A stretch of DNA of 64,000 bases from DASZQY01 sp036511595 (GCA_036511595.1 DATCBY010000034.1:1-64000); one strand, 5' to 3'; shown: positions 26,770 through 36,680, numbered from the stretch's first letter. Made by a program: numbers and translations. The notes: a model not told the origin generated them from the sequence alone.

Positions 26770-29547
26770 ATGAACAAGCCCGCGACTGCACCCTTCGAGA
26801 TCGATAGCGAAGCCCTGCGCGACAAGCTGGTCGCTATCGCCGGCAAGGGCGATGACCTGGCCACAAAAGCGCGCGCCGCGGTTGTTGCCCATCTCAAGCA
26901 GGTGCTCGCCGACGGTCGCGCCGCAGCAGAGAGACAGCTGATCGAGGATGGCAGGGGCAGGGCATGTGCCCGTCGTCTGTCCGCGCTGCAGGATGCTGTT
27001 ATCGTCGCGCTCCACGGTCTTGCCATCCACGTCCACAAGGCAGCATCCGAGCGCATGACGGTGGTGGCGGTGGGCGGCTACGGCCGCGGCCTGCTGGCGC
27101 CGGGATCGGACGTCGATCTTCTCTTTCTGCGCACCGGCCGGCAGACCCCCGAGGCCGAAAAGGCGGTGGAGTTTATTCTCTATTGTCTCTGGGATCTCGG
27201 CCTCAAGGTCGGCCATGCCACGCGAACGGTGAGCGACTGCATCTCGCTATCGCGTTCCGACATGACTATTCGCACCGCCATTCTTGAGGCACGCTATATC
27301 GTCGGCGACCGCAAGCTCGCCGACGATCTCGCCGCCCGCTTCGACAACGAGGTGGTCAAGGGCACCGGCCGCGAGTTCATCGCGGCCAAGCTTGCTGAGC
27401 GCGACCAGCGCCACCGCCAGCAGGGCACTTCGCGCTATCTGGTCGAGCCGAACGTCAAGGAGGGCAAGGGCGGCCTCCGCGATCTCCACACGCTGTTCTG
27501 GATCGCCAAATATTTCTACCGCGTTTCCTCGCGGGACGAACTGGTCAAGGTCGGCGTGTTCTCGAAGGCTGAGCTGACGCTCTTCCGCAAGGCCGAGAAT
27601 TTTCTGTGGGCCGTGCGCTGCCACCTGCACTTCATGACCGGCCGCGCCGAGGAGCGCCTGTCCTTCGACGTCCAGCGCGAGATGGCGCGGCGCCTCGGCT
27701 ACACCGCGCATCCGGGGCTGAAGGATGTTGAGCGCTTCATGAAGCATTACTTCCTGGTCGCCAAGGACGTCGGCGATCTCACCAATATCTTCTGTGCTTC
27801 GCTGGAAGAGCACCATGCCAAGGTGGTGCCGCGCCTGAATCGCTTCTTCCGGCTGCCGGCGCGCCGCCCGCGCAAGATTCCCGACTCAACCGATTTCGTC
27901 GTCGACAACGGCCGCATCAACACGGCGACCGACAAGGTTTTTGCCCGTGATCCGGTCAACTTCATTCGCATTTTCCATCTCGCCGATCGTTACGATCTGG
28001 CATTCCATCCCGACGCAATGCAGGAGATTGCCCGCTCGCTGGCGCTGATCGACGCGAAACTCCGCGAAAACCCGGAAGCCAACCGTTTGTTCGTGGAGAT
28101 ACTGAGTTCCCGCCGCCAGCCCGAGCTGGTGCTTCGCCGAATGAATGAGGCCGGCGTCCTCGGCCGCTTTGTGCCGGAGTTCGGCAAGATTGTCGCGATG
28201 ATGCAGTTCAACATGTACCACCACTACACGGTGGACGAGCACCTCATCCGCGCCATCGGCGTGCTCGCCGAGATCGAACATGGCGACCTCGCCGATGCGC
28301 ATCCGCTGGCCAACGAGATCATGCCGGGCATCAAGGATCGCATTATTCTCTACATAGCGATTTTCCTGCACGACATCGCCAAGGGGCGGCCGGAGGATCA
28401 TTCCGTCGCCGGCGAGCGCATTGCGCGGAAACTCGGCCCGCGCTTCGGCCTCTCGCCGGCCGAGACCGAGACCGTCGCCTGGCTGGTCGAGCATCACCTG
28501 ACGATGAGTATCACTGCCCAGTCGCGCGATCTCAACGACCGCAAGACCATTCTAGATTTCGCCGGCATCGTGCAGACGATGGAGCGCCTGCGCATGCTGC
28601 TCGTCCTGACCGTCGCCGACATCAAGGCAGTCGGTCCGGGTGTCTGGAACGGCTGGAAGGGCCAGTTGCTGCGCACGCTCTTCTACGAGACCGAACCGCT
28701 GCTGACCGGGGGCCATAGCCAGGTCTCGCGCGACCGTCGCGTTGCCGAGGCGCGCGCGGAACTCGCCGCCGTGCTTGCCGACTGGCCGGAGAAGGAGCGG
28801 GTCGCATACGTCGAGCGCCACTATCCAGCCTATCTGCTGCGTGTCGACCTGCCGCATAAGCTCGCCCACGCCACCTTGCTGCGCCAGGTGACCCAATCGG
28901 GCCGCGGGCTGGCCACCGCCGTCGCCACCAACGCCTTCCAGGGCATTACCGAGATCACGGTCGTGGCGCCCGACCATCCGCGACTGCTGTCGATCATCGC
29001 CGGCGCCTGCACGGTGGCCGGCGGCAACATCGTCGACGCCCAGGTCTTCACCACCACCGACGGGCAGGCGCTCGATTCGATTTCGATCAGCCGCGAGTTC
29101 GCCGACGAGGAAGACGAGAAGCGTCGCGCCGGCCGCATCGGCGATCTCATCGAACAGGCGTTGTCGGGAACGGTTCGCCTGCCGGAGATCATCGCCGGCA
29201 AGGCCGCGCCGCGCGGCCGGCAAAAAGCCTTCACGCTCGAGACCAACATTCTCGTCGACAATTCGTGGTCGAACCGGTTCACCGTCATCGAGGCGTCCGG
29301 CCTCGACCGGCCGGGCCTCCTCTACGATCTCACCCGCGCGATCTCCGACCTCAATCTCAACATCGCCTCGGCCCATATCGTCACCTTTGGCGAGCGCGCA
29401 GTCGACGTTTTCTACGTGACCGATCTCCTCGGCCACAAGATCGCCAACGCCAATCGAGAGGCGACCATCCGCAGACGTTTGCTGGCAGCCTTCGACGGCG
29501 CTGCCGCCGCGGAGGCCGCCCGGGTCAAGAAGCGGGAACCGGCGTGA
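26770..29547 (+). CDS. glnD: PII uridylyltransferase/uridylyl-removing enzyme GlnD
   Basis: Nitrogen sensor that uridylylates PII proteins when glutamine is low and removes the groups when it is high. The 925-residue protein has the nucleotidyltransferase motif GGYGRGLLAPGSDVDL (about 100), an HD domain (FLHDIAKGRPEDHSV), and two C-terminal ACT domains that bind glutamine (starting ITVVAPDHPRLLSII and FTVIEASGLDRPGLLY). I chose the ATG at 26770; a TTG three codons upstream is the only alternative. murJ follows after 16 bases. Confidence 0.97.
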   Translation: MNKPATAPFEIDSEALRDKLVAIAGKGDDLATKARAAVVAHLKQVLADGRAAAERQLIEDGRGRACARRLSALQDAVIVALHGLAIHVHKAASERMTVVAVGGYGRGLLAPGSDVDLLFLRTGRQTPEAEKAVEFILYCLWDLGLKVGHATRTVSDCISLSRSDMTIRTAILEARYIVGDRKLADDLAARFDNEVVKGTGREFIAAKLAERDQRHRQQGTSRYLVEPNVKEGKGGLRDLHTLFWIAKYFYRVSSRDELVKVGVFSKAELTLFRKAENFLWAVRCHLHFMTGRAEERLSFDVQREMARRLGYTAHPGLKDVERFMKHYFLVAKDVGDLTNIFCASLEEHHAKVVPRLNRFFRLPARRPRKIPDSTDFVVDNGRINTATDKVFARDPVNFIRIFHLADRYDLAFHPDAMQEIARSLALIDAKLRENPEANRLFVEILSSRRQPELVLRRMNEAGVLGRFVPEFGKIVAMMQFNMYHHYTVDEHLIRAIGVLAEIEHGDLADAHPLANEIMPGIKDRIILYIAIFLHDIAKGRPEDHSVAGERIARKLGPRFGLSPAETETVAWLVEHHLTMSITAQSRDLNDRKTILDFAGIVQTMERLRMLLVLTVADIKAVGPGVWNGWKGQLLRTLFYETEPLLTGGHSQVSRDRRVAEARAELAAVLADWPEKERVAYVERHYPAYLLRVDLPHKLAHATLLRQVTQSGRGLATAVATNAFQGITEITVVAPDHPRLLSIIAGACTVAGGNIVDAQVFTTTDGQALDSISISREFADEEDEKRRAGRIGDLIEQALSGTVRLPEIIAGKAAPRGRQKAFTLETNILVDNSWSNRFTVIEASGLDRPGLLYDLTRAISDLNLNIASAHIVTFGERAVDVFYVTDLLGHKIANANREATIRRRLLAAFDGAAAAEAARVKKREPA

Positions 29548-29563
29548 GCAGCCGCCGGCGCGC

Positions 29564-31126
29564 ATGTCCCTTCTGAGGAACTTCGCCACCGTCGGCGCCG
29601 GCACGGCTTCCAGCCGAATTCTGGGCTTCGTCCGCGATATCTTCATCGCCGCCGCGCTGGGCACCGGCCCGGTCGCCGATGCGTATTTCGTGGCTCAACG
29701 CCTGCCTAATCTCTTCCGCCGCTTGTTCGCAGAGGGGGCCTTTGCGTCGGCTTTCGTGCCGCTCTTCACAAAGAGCCATGAAGGCGAGGGGGCCGAAGCC
29801 GGTCATCGCTTCGCCGAGGAATCGCTGGCGGCCCTCACCGCCGCGCTGATCGTCGTCACCGTTGTCGCCGAGATCGCGATGGTCTGGCTGACCTTCGGTC
29901 TGGCGCCGGGCTTCGCCAGCGATCCGTCGAAGTTCGATCTCGCCGTTATGCTCAGCCGGATCGCGTTCCCCTATCTGCTGCTCATATCGATCACCACGTT
30001 GCTCTCCGGGGCGCTGAACGGGATCGGCCGTTTCGCTGCCGCCGCCTTCTCCCAATCGCTGCTCAACGTTGTCCTCATTGCCGCGCTCGTCTTCCTTTAT
30101 TGGAAGGGTGAAGTCGGCACCGTGCGTGCCGGCGTCCTGCTGACCAGCGCCATCACCGCCGGTGGCATCGTCCAGCTTGTCTTCCTGCTCGTCGCCTGCC
30201 GCCGCGCCGGTATCCGCCTCCGGCTAGTCCGCCCACGCTGGACGATAAATGTCCGCCGTTTGACGCGATTGGCGCTGCCGAGCGTGGTCGCCGGCGGCGT
30301 CACCCAGATCAACATCGTTGTCGGCACCATCATCGCATCGCTGGAAGCCGGCGCCGTCTCGTGGCTCTACTACGCCGACCGGCTTTATCAGTTGCCGCTG
30401 GGCATTGTTGGCATCGCGATCTCGGTGGTGCTGCTTCCCGACCTGTCGCGGGCGCTCCGCGCCGGCCGTCAGGATGTCGTTGACCACACCCAGAACCGCT
30501 CGATCGAGTTCGCCGCCGCCCTCACGCTTCCCGCCACCGTCGCCCTCTTCGTCATCCCCTACCAGATCATCGCGGTATTGTTTGAGCGCGGCGCTTTTAC
30601 TGTCGCCGATACCGCCGCTACCGCACCCGCGCTAGCCGCCTACGCCCTCGGCCTCCCGGCCTTTGTCGCCATCCGGGTGCTGCAGCCGAACTATTTCGCC
30701 CGCGAGGACACGGCAACCCCGATGTGGTCAGGGGCCGTCTCTATGGTAGTCAACGTTGTCGCCGCTTTCGCCTTCTTCCATTTTTTCGGCCACGTCGGCA
30801 TCGCCGCCGCCACTTCGCTCGCCGCTTGGGTAAACGCGATCTATCTCTACGTCGTTCTCCATCGCGGCAATCATCTCAACATGGACGCCGCCCTCCGCCA
30901 TCGGCTGCCGCTCATGCTGCTGGCTTCGGTGCTTATGGGTGTGGTCGTCTACCTCGCGGCGTGGGGCCTGACGCCCTGGCTGACCGATCACCGCATTGTG
31001 GTGCGCGGGCTGGTTCTGGCGGGGCTGGTAGGGATCGGCGTCGCCTGCTTCGCGCTCTTCTGCCAGGTGACCGGCGTCATCGACTTCCGCCGGGTCGTCC
31101 GGGCAGTCGCCCGCGGTCGCACCTGA
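29564..31126 (+). CDS. murJ: Lipid II flippase MurJ (MviN)
   Basis: Moves lipid-linked peptidoglycan precursor across the inner membrane. The 520-residue protein is hydrophobic throughout with about 14 membrane segments, and starts with the MurJ signature TVGAGTASSRILGFVRDI, followed by VADAYFVAQRLPNLFRRLFAEGAF. It is 16 bases downstream of glnD, the usual alphaproteobacterial arrangement, and is followed by trpS. Confidence 0.96.
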   Translation: MSLLRNFATVGAGTASSRILGFVRDIFIAAALGTGPVADAYFVAQRLPNLFRRLFAEGAFASAFVPLFTKSHEGEGAEAGHRFAEESLAALTAALIVVTVVAEIAMVWLTFGLAPGFASDPSKFDLAVMLSRIAFPYLLLISITTLLSGALNGIGRFAAAAFSQSLLNVVLIAALVFLYWKGEVGTVRAGVLLTSAITAGGIVQLVFLLVACRRAGIRLRLVRPRWTINVRRLTRLALPSVVAGGVTQINIVVGTIIASLEAGAVSWLYYADRLYQLPLGIVGIAISVVLLPDLSRALRAGRQDVVDHTQNRSIEFAAALTLPATVALFVIPYQIIAVLFERGAFTVADTAATAPALAAYALGLPAFVAIRVLQPNYFAREDTATPMWSGAVSMVVNVVAAFAFFHFFGHVGIAAATSLAAWVNAIYLYVVLHRGNHLNMDAALRHRLPLMLLASVLMGVVVYLAAWGLTPWLTDHRIVVRGLVLAGLVGIGVACFALFCQVTGVIDFRRVVRAVARGRT

Positions 31127-31190
31127 CGCCCTTGCGCCGCCGCGATCACGGTCTTATTCAACCAGCCCTTCCCGTGACGGACCCGCGCGC

Positions 31191-32240
31191 ATGACCGAAT
31201 TCACCCCCCGCGTTTTCTCGGGCGTCCAGCCGACCGGCAATCTGCACCTCGGTAACTATCTCGGCGCCATCAAACGCTTCGTCGAACTGCAGGAGACCCA
31301 CGACTGCCTCTATTGCGTCGTCGACCTTCACGCGATCACGGTGCCGATGTCGGTGTGGGGTGGCCCGATCGAACTCGCCAGCGCCACGCGCCAGGTGACG
31401 GCTGCCTTCATCGCCGCCGGGATCGACCCGAAGAAGCACATCGTCTTTAACCAGAGCCAGGTTTCCGCGCACGCCGAACTTGCCTGGGTGTTCAACTGCG
31501 TCGCCCGCCTCGGCTGGTTGAACCGCATGACTCAGTTCAAGGAGAAAGCCGGCAAGGACCGCGAGGCCGCCTCGATCGGGCTCTACGACTATCCCGTCCT
31601 GATGGCCGCCGACATTCTCGCCTACCTCGGCACGCATGTGCCGGTAGGCGAGGATCAGAAGCAGCACCTTGAGCTCTGTCGCGACATCGCGATCAAGTTC
31701 AACAATGACTTCGCCGAATCGATCGCGGCCAATGGCTACGGTGATCAGTTCTTTCCGGTCACCGAGCCGCTGATCACCGGGCCGGCAACCCGCGTCATGT
31801 CGCTCCGCGACGGCACCAAGAAGATGTCGAAGTCGGATCCGTCCGATTATTCGCGCATCAATCTCACGGACGATGCGGAAACCATCACGCTCAAGCTGCG
31901 CAAGGCGAAGACCGATCCGGAGCCTCTACCGCACGATGTCGATGGCCTGAAAGCTCGTCCCGAGGCCGACAATCTCGTCGGCATTTATGCCGGGCTGGCT
32001 GGCGTCACGAAGGAGGCGGTCCTGCGCGACAATGGCGGCGCGCAGTTCTCCCAGTTCAAGCCGCGGCTCGCCGAGCTTGCGGTCGAGAAGCTATCGCCGA
32101 TCGCCGGCGAAATGCGCCGCCTGCTCGCCGATCCGGTGCATATCGACGCGATTCTTGCCGATGGCGCCGAACGCGCCGACGCCATCGCCCGGCCAGTGAT
32201 GAAGGGCGTCCGGCGGATCGTCGGCTTCGTCAGCCGCTGA
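31191..32240 (+). CDS. trpS: Tryptophanyl-tRNA synthetase
   Basis: Charges tRNA(Trp). The 349-residue class I synthetase has the HIGH-type motif PTGNLHLGNYLGA (about 14-26) and the KMSKS motif (about 211-215). Other conserved blocks include FNQSQV, EKAGKDREA and PVGEDQKQHLEL. It is 64 bases after murJ; the cluster glnD-murJ-trpS-usp-nifU is common in Rhizobiales. Confidence 0.97.
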   Translation: MTEFTPRVFSGVQPTGNLHLGNYLGAIKRFVELQETHDCLYCVVDLHAITVPMSVWGGPIELASATRQVTAAFIAAGIDPKKHIVFNQSQVSAHAELAWVFNCVARLGWLNRMTQFKEKAGKDREAASIGLYDYPVLMAADILAYLGTHVPVGEDQKQHLELCRDIAIKFNNDFAESIAANGYGDQFFPVTEPLITGPATRVMSLRDGTKKMSKSDPSDYSRINLTDDAETITLKLRKAKTDPEPLPHDVDGLKARPEADNLVGIYAGLAGVTKEAVLRDNGGAQFSQFKPRLAELAVEKLSPIAGEMRRLLADPVHIDAILADGAERADAIARPVMKGVRRIVGFVSR

Positions 32241-32283
32241 AGCGTGCCTTGCCCGGGCTGGTTCCGGGTGGCAGCATGACCGC

Positions 32284-32778
32284 ATGGCGGCACGGCGCAA
32301 AAGCAGTGAGGAAGGTCACCGGCGAAAATTCCTCGTCGTCATCGACGACACGCCGGAATGTGCCCGCGCGCTCCGCTACGCCGCGCGTCGCGCCGAGCAC
32401 ACCGGCGGCGGCCTGATCCTGCTTTACGTCATCGGCACCGGCGACTTCCAGCATTGGCTGGGCGTCGAGAACATCATGCGCGCCGAGGCGATGGAGGCGG
32501 GGGAAACCGCGCTCGGACGTTTCGCCGACATGGCGCGGAGCTGGAGCAAGATCGAGCCGGAGCTGGTCATCCGCGAGGGCAATCGCTCGGAGGAGATCGT
32601 CAAGCTGATCGAATCCGACGAGGACATCGCTACCCTCGTGCTGGCCGCCGGCACCGACAGCGAAGGCCCGGGTCCGCTGGTGGCGGCGCTTGCCGGCAAG
32701 GCTTCCGGCACCTTCCCGGTGCCGATCACCATCGTCCCGGGCAACCTCGACGACGAAGCCATAGCCGCGATTTCCTGA
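32284..32778 (+). CDS. Universal stress protein UspA family
   Basis: A 164-residue single-domain Usp protein. It has the start KFLVVIDDTPECARALRYAARRA with the ATP-binding Asp, and a later strand plus loop (TLVLAAGTDSEGPGPL) where many family members carry the G-x2-G-x9-G(S/T) ATP motif; here that motif is degenerate. The protein probably has a stress-related regulatory role. The gene is 43 bases after trpS and 100 bases before the NifU-like gene. Confidence 0.88.
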   Translation: MAARRKSSEEGHRRKFLVVIDDTPECARALRYAARRAEHTGGGLILLYVIGTGDFQHWLGVENIMRAEAMEAGETALGRFADMARSWSKIEPELVIREGNRSEEIVKLIESDEDIATLVLAAGTDSEGPGPLVAALAGKASGTFPVPITIVPGNLDDEAIAAIS

Positions 32779-32878
32779 AGGCACGCCGGAGTGTGACGTT
32801 ACACATCAGGCCGGATCGCTTGATGTTCGCCGGGGTGAGGTCTAAATCCTTGTCAGATCAAGCCAAAGGCACCCGTCC

Positions 32879-33433
32879 ATGTTCATTCAGACCGAATCCA
32901 CGCCAAACCCTGCCAGTTTGAAGTTTCTGCCGGGCCGCGCCGTTCTGGGGTCGGGAACGGCCGAATATCGCAATCCAGATGAAGCGTCGGCTTCGCCTCT
33001 GGCAGAGCGGCTGTTCGCGGTCGGCGGCGTTGGCGGCGTGTTCCTCGGCGCCGATTTCATCACCGTCACCAAGACCGATGGCGAATGGCCGCACATCAAG
33101 CCGGCGGTGTTGGGCGCCATCATGGAACACTTCATGTCCGGCATGCCGGTGACCCGCGAGGATCAGGCAGCCGGTGCTGAGAGCTTCGCGCCGGAAGATG
33201 CCGAGACGGTCGCCGCCATCAAGGAGTTGATCGAGACGCGCGTGCGGCCCGCGGTGGCGCAGGATGGGGGCGACATCACCTTCCAGGGTTTCCGCGACGG
33301 CGTCGTTTTCCTCAACATGCGCGGCTCTTGCGCCGGCTGTCCGTCGTCCACGGCGACGCTGAAGAACGGCATCCAGAACCTGCTCCGCCATTTCGTGCCG
33401 GAGGTTCGCGAAATCCAGGAAGTCGCGGGCTAG
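32879..33433 (+). CDS. NifU/Nfu-type iron-sulfur cluster scaffold protein
   Basis: A 184-residue protein with an N-terminal Nfu_N (scaffold) domain (FIQTESTPNPASLKFLPGR) and a C-terminal NifU domain carrying the cluster-binding GSCAGCPSST (Cys151 and Cys154). Nfu proteins carry [4Fe-4S] clusters to target enzymes. MiaB (35262), Nth and possibly the Rrf2 protein in this window are likely Fe-S clients of this general machinery. An AAAGG lies 10 bases before the ATG. Confidence 0.93.
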   Translation: MFIQTESTPNPASLKFLPGRAVLGSGTAEYRNPDEASASPLAERLFAVGGVGGVFLGADFITVTKTDGEWPHIKPAVLGAIMEHFMSGMPVTREDQAAGAESFAPEDAETVAAIKELIETRVRPAVAQDGGDITFQGFRDGVVFLNMRGSCAGCPSSTATLKNGIQNLLRHFVPEVREIQEVAG

Positions 33434-33459
33434 CCGCACGCGCTTCTTCGGGATGACAG

Positions 33460-34158
33460 ATGGCGGGGAAGCAGCTATCCCCCGCCGGCATGCGCCTCCT
33501 CGCCATCGACACCGCTCTGGAAGCCTGCTCGGTCGGCGTCGTCGCCAATGGCAAGACCGTGATGCGTTCCGAAATCATCGGGCGCGGGCACGCTGAAATC
33601 CTGATGGGTATGATCGAGGACGAACTCCGAGAGGCGGCGCTCACGGTGGCCGATCTCGATCGTATAGCAGTCACCGTCGGTCCGGGATCCTTCACGGGTT
33701 TGCGTGTCGGTATCGCCGCCGCTCGCGGTCTGGCGCTGGTGCTCGGCAAACCCGCCGTCGGCATTGGTACGCTGGCGGTGCATGCCGAAGAAGCCCGCGC
33801 CGCCAGGGGATTGCATCCGGCGCTTGCCGTGATTGCCGCCGGCCGCGGCGAGATCTACGGGGCGGTGTACGCGGCTGACGGCCGCGAGACTTTGACCGCG
33901 CAGGCGGGCTCGCCGGAGGTCTTCGCGGCTGTGGTGACCGACGGCATGCTGATCGCTGGCTCCGGCGCCGATCTCATCCTCGCCGCGCTGCCGATGGACA
34001 GCAAAGCGGAAGTCGCCCACCGGCATTCGGCCCCCGATATCGCCGCGCTCTGCCGCCTGGCGCTCGCCGCCCCTGCGCCGACCGCCGCGCCGCGCCCTCT
34101 CTACCTCCGCGCCCCCGATGCCAAGCCGCAGGGTAGCGCGCGGGTTGCGCGCCGATGA
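33460..34158 (+). CDS. tsaB: tRNA threonylcarbamoyladenosine biosynthesis protein TsaB
   Basis: Partner of TsaD in t6A37 modification of ANN-decoding tRNAs. The protein has the ASKHA fold start MRLLAIDTALEACSVGVV, the dimer/active region ILMGMIEDELREA and VTVGPGSFTGLRVGIAAARGLAL. The first ATG (33460) gives 232 residues; the ATG at 33490 matches the usual family start and may be the real one. Neither has a strong ribosome-binding site. The stop overlaps the rimI start by 4 bases (ATGA). Confidence 0.93.
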   Translation: MAGKQLSPAGMRLLAIDTALEACSVGVVANGKTVMRSEIIGRGHAEILMGMIEDELREAALTVADLDRIAVTVGPGSFTGLRVGIAAARGLALVLGKPAVGIGTLAVHAEEARAARGLHPALAVIAAGRGEIYGAVYAADGRETLTAQAGSPEVFAAVVTDGMLIAGSGADLILAALPMDSKAEVAHRHSAPDIAALCRLALAAPAPTAAPRPLYLRAPDAKPQGSARVARR

Positions 34159-34640
34159 TCGGGCGGTGGTTCATGCGTCCGACGGTGGACGGCGTCGCAC
34201 CGCACGAGGCGGAGGCGCTCGCCGAGATCCACCGCGATGCCTTTCGGCGCGTGTGGAACGCCCACGACTTCAGTTCGCTGCTCGCCGATCCTTCGGTCTT
34301 TGCCCTGGCCCTCCGCCTTCAGCGGCCGTTCAGCCAGAGACACCTCGCCGGGTTCGTGCTGGTACGCTTCGCCGCCGACGAAGCGGAAATCCTCACCATC
34401 GCCGTCCACTCGCGCTTTCGACGGCGCGGCTATGGCCGTTTCCTGATGGACGATGTCATCCGTCGGCTTTACCGCGAACGCATCAACACGCTCTTCCTTG
34501 AGGTCGAACGAACCAATCGGGCGGCGGTCAGGCTCTATCAGGCGCTGGGATTCCAGATTGCCGGCGAGCGCCGCAACTACTACGCCGCGGCCACGGCCGG
34601 CGACGGCACCGCGCTTGTCATGCGCCTTCAAGTTCGCTAG
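34155..34640 (+). CDS. rimI: Ribosomal protein alanine acetyltransferase RimI
   Basis: GNAT acetyltransferase that modifies the N-terminal alanine of ribosomal protein S18. The 161-residue protein has the acetyl-CoA loop RRRGYGRFLM (about 95-105), followed by FLEVERTNRAAVRLYQALGF, typical of RimI. It is translationally coupled to tsaB. The tsaB-rimI pair is a widespread arrangement that supports the assignment over other GNAT proteins. Confidence 0.92.
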   Translation: MIGRWFMRPTVDGVAPHEAEALAEIHRDAFRRVWNAHDFSSLLADPSVFALALRLQRPFSQRHLAGFVLVRFAADEAEILTIAVHSRFRRRGYGRFLMDDVIRRLYRERINTLFLEVERTNRAAVRLYQALGFQIAGERRNYYAAATAGDGTALVMRLQVR

Positions 34641-34669
34641 CGCATTCCTTGCGCCGAGGGGAAGTGGCC

Positions 34670-35110
34670 GTGTCCGACAACAAAACCCAGAGCATCGAGG
34701 AAATGTGCGTTGCCAAGGGCATGCGCATGACCGAGCAGCGTCGCGTGATTGCTCGCGTCCTCGAAGCCGCCACCGATCACCCCGATGTCGAGGAACTATA
34801 CCGCCGCGCCTCGGCTCTCGACCCGCGCATCTCCATCGCCACGGTCTACCGAACGGTCAAGCTCTTCGAGGATGCCGGCGTGATTGCTCGCCACGATTTC
34901 GGCGCCGGCCGCGCCCGCTACGAGCCGATTCCCGACGAGCACCACGATCACCTGATCGATCTCCGGACCGGTCAGGTCATCGAGTTCCGCAACGAGGAAA
35001 TTGAACGCCTGCAGCAGGCCATGGCTGAACGTCTGGGCTTTCGCCTTGTCGATCATCGGCTGGAGCTTTACGGCGTTCCTCTGAAGGACCCGAAAAACGG
35101 CGAAAAATGA
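34670..35110 (+). CDS. Fur family metal-responsive regulator (Mur/Fur type)
   Basis: A 146-residue Fur family repressor. The winged helix includes RMTEQRRVIARVL and ISIATVYRTVKLFEDAGVI. The metal site EHHDHLID is present, but the paired cysteines (CxxC) of classical Fur that bind structural zinc are absent. That pattern is typical of rhizobial Mur, which senses manganese. The GTG at 34670 has GAGGGGAA six bases upstream; in-frame TTG and GTG codons lie a little earlier. Whether it senses manganese or iron is inferred. Confidence 0.88.
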   Translation: MSDNKTQSIEEMCVAKGMRMTEQRRVIARVLEAATDHPDVEELYRRASALDPRISIATVYRTVKLFEDAGVIARHDFGAGRARYEPIPDEHHDHLIDLRTGQVIEFRNEEIERLQQAMAERLGFRLVDHRLELYGVPLKDPKNGEK

Positions 35111-35261
35111 TGGTTACCGGGATCATTTCCGGCGATTGCGCATTTAGCCGCCACGCTCCGGCCACGCCCTGCGGCTATTCTCAGCAGACATGAAAGCCGC
35201 TAAAGCAGACCGAAGGGATTGGGCGGTGGTAGCGGACACGCGACACGCTGTTTTTGAGTGC

Positions 35262-36680
35262 ATGAACGAAACGGGCGAGGAACTGAAGAAAGTCTTCATC
35301 AAGACCTACGGCTGCCAGATGAACGTCTACGATTCCGAAAGGATGGTGGACGCGCTCGGCCCCGCAGGCTACGCGCTGGCCGACGCGCTGGAATCCGCCG
35401 ATCTCGTGCTCATCAATACCTGCCACATTCGCGAAAAGGCGGCCGAAAAAGTCTATTCGGAACTTGGCCGCCTGCGTGAACTCAAGGAAACGCTGGCGCT
35501 GTCCGGACGGCGCCTGACCATTGGCGTCGCCGGCTGTGTGGCCCAGGCGGAAGGCGCGGAGATCATTCGGCGCGCCGGCGGCGTCGACATCGTCGTCGGG
35601 CCGCAGTCGTATCATCGCCTGCCGGAACTGATCGCCGCGTCTGCCGGCGGCACGCAGGTGGTCGAGACGGAATTCGCTGTCGTCGGGAAATTCGCGGCGC
35701 TGGATCGGATCGGCGCAACCAACGCCGGCTCGGCCGTTGGCAAGCGCGTCGCCGCTTTCCTGACCGTCCAGGAAGGCTGCGACAAGTTCTGCACCTTCTG
35801 CGTCGTGCCCTACACGCGTGGCGCCGAGGTGTCGCGTCCGGTGGACATGATCGTGGCGGAGGCGACGCGTCTGGCCGAGGCCGGCGTGCGCGAGATCACG
35901 CTGCTTGGCCAGAATGTCAACGCCTGGCATGGCGAGGGACCTGACGGTGGCGATTGGGGTCTCGGCCGGCTTCTCTTCCGGCTGGCCGAAATCCCGGGCG
36001 TCGACCGGCTGCGTTATGCCACCAGCCACCCGCGTGACATGGACGACGCCCTGATAGCTGCCCACCGCGATCTCGACGTCCTGATGCCCTACCTGCATCT
36101 GCCGGTGCAGTCGGGATCGGACCGGATCCTGTCGGCGATGAACCGCCGCCACACGCGCTCCGGCTATCTGCGCCTGGTCGAGAAAATTCGGGCGGCGCGC
36201 CACGATGTCGCCCTTGCCGGCGATTTCATCGTTGGCTTTCCTGGCGAAACCGAGGCCGATTTTGCCGACACGCTTTCGCTGGTTGACGAAACCGGCACGA
36301 TGGGCGCCTTCACCTTCAAGTACAGCCCGCGTCCTGGCACGCCGGCGGCGACGGCCTCTGATCAGGTCGTTGAAGAGACGAAGAACGAGCGCCTTTACCG
36401 TCTGCAGGCGAAGATCGATGCCCGTCAGACGGCCTTCCTGCGCTCCCGCGTCGGCACCACGACGGAGGTTCTGTTCGAGCGGCGCGGCCGGGTCACCGGG
36501 CAGATCGTCGGCCGCTCGCCCTGGCTGATGCCCGTCCATGTCGACGGGCCTGAATCTCTTATTGGTTCCATCGCCCGCGTCGTCCTCACCGGCGACGGCA
36601 CCAACAGCCTGTTTGGTTCGCTTGTCGCCGAGATGCCGGTCCATTCCGCGGGCCGCACCGCACTGGAGATGTCCCATTGA
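35262..36680 (+). CDS. miaB: tRNA-2-methylthio-N6-dimethylallyladenosine synthase MiaB
   Basis: Radical SAM methylthiotransferase acting at A37 of tRNAs. The 472-residue protein has the N-terminal cluster cysteines Cys18 (TYGCQMN), Cys54 (NTCHIREKA) and Cys92 (AGCVAQAEG), the radical SAM motif CDKFCTFC (Cys173, Cys177, Cys180), and a C-terminal TRAM domain. I chose the ATG at 35262 because the additional 24 codons from the ATG at 35190 have AT-rich third positions unlike coding DNA here. phoH begins inside its stop codon. Confidence 0.95.
   Translation: MNETGEELKKVFIKTYGCQMNVYDSERMVDALGPAGYALADALESADLVLINTCHIREKAAEKVYSELGRLRELKETLALSGRRLTIGVAGCVAQAEGAEIIRRAGGVDIVVGPQSYHRLPELIAASAGGTQVVETEFAVVGKFAALDRIGATNAGSAVGKRVAAFLTVQEGCDKFCTFCVVPYTRGAEVSRPVDMIVAEATRLAEAGVREITLLGQNVNAWHGEGPDGGDWGLGRLLFRLAEIPGVDRLRYATSHPRDMDDALIAAHRDLDVLMPYLHLPVQSGSDRILSAMNRRHTRSGYLRLVEKIRAARHDVALAGDFIVGFPGETEADFADTLSLVDETGTMGAFTFKYSPRPGTPAATASDQVVEETKNERLYRLQAKIDARQTAFLRSRVGTTTEVLFERRGRVTGQIVGRSPWLMPVHVDGPESLIGSIARVVLTGDGTNSLFGSLVAEMPVHSAGRTALEMSH

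Noticed and set aside
28552..29664. 370-codon minus-strand frame over glnD/murJ
   Set aside because: Shadow of the GlnD reading frame; no protein-like motif and it crosses the glnD-murJ junction.
32849..32862. CTTG-N6-CAAG dyad before the NifU-like gene as an FNR/FixK box
   Set aside because: The consensus is TTGA-N6-TCAA; the half-sites here are shifted and do not match it.
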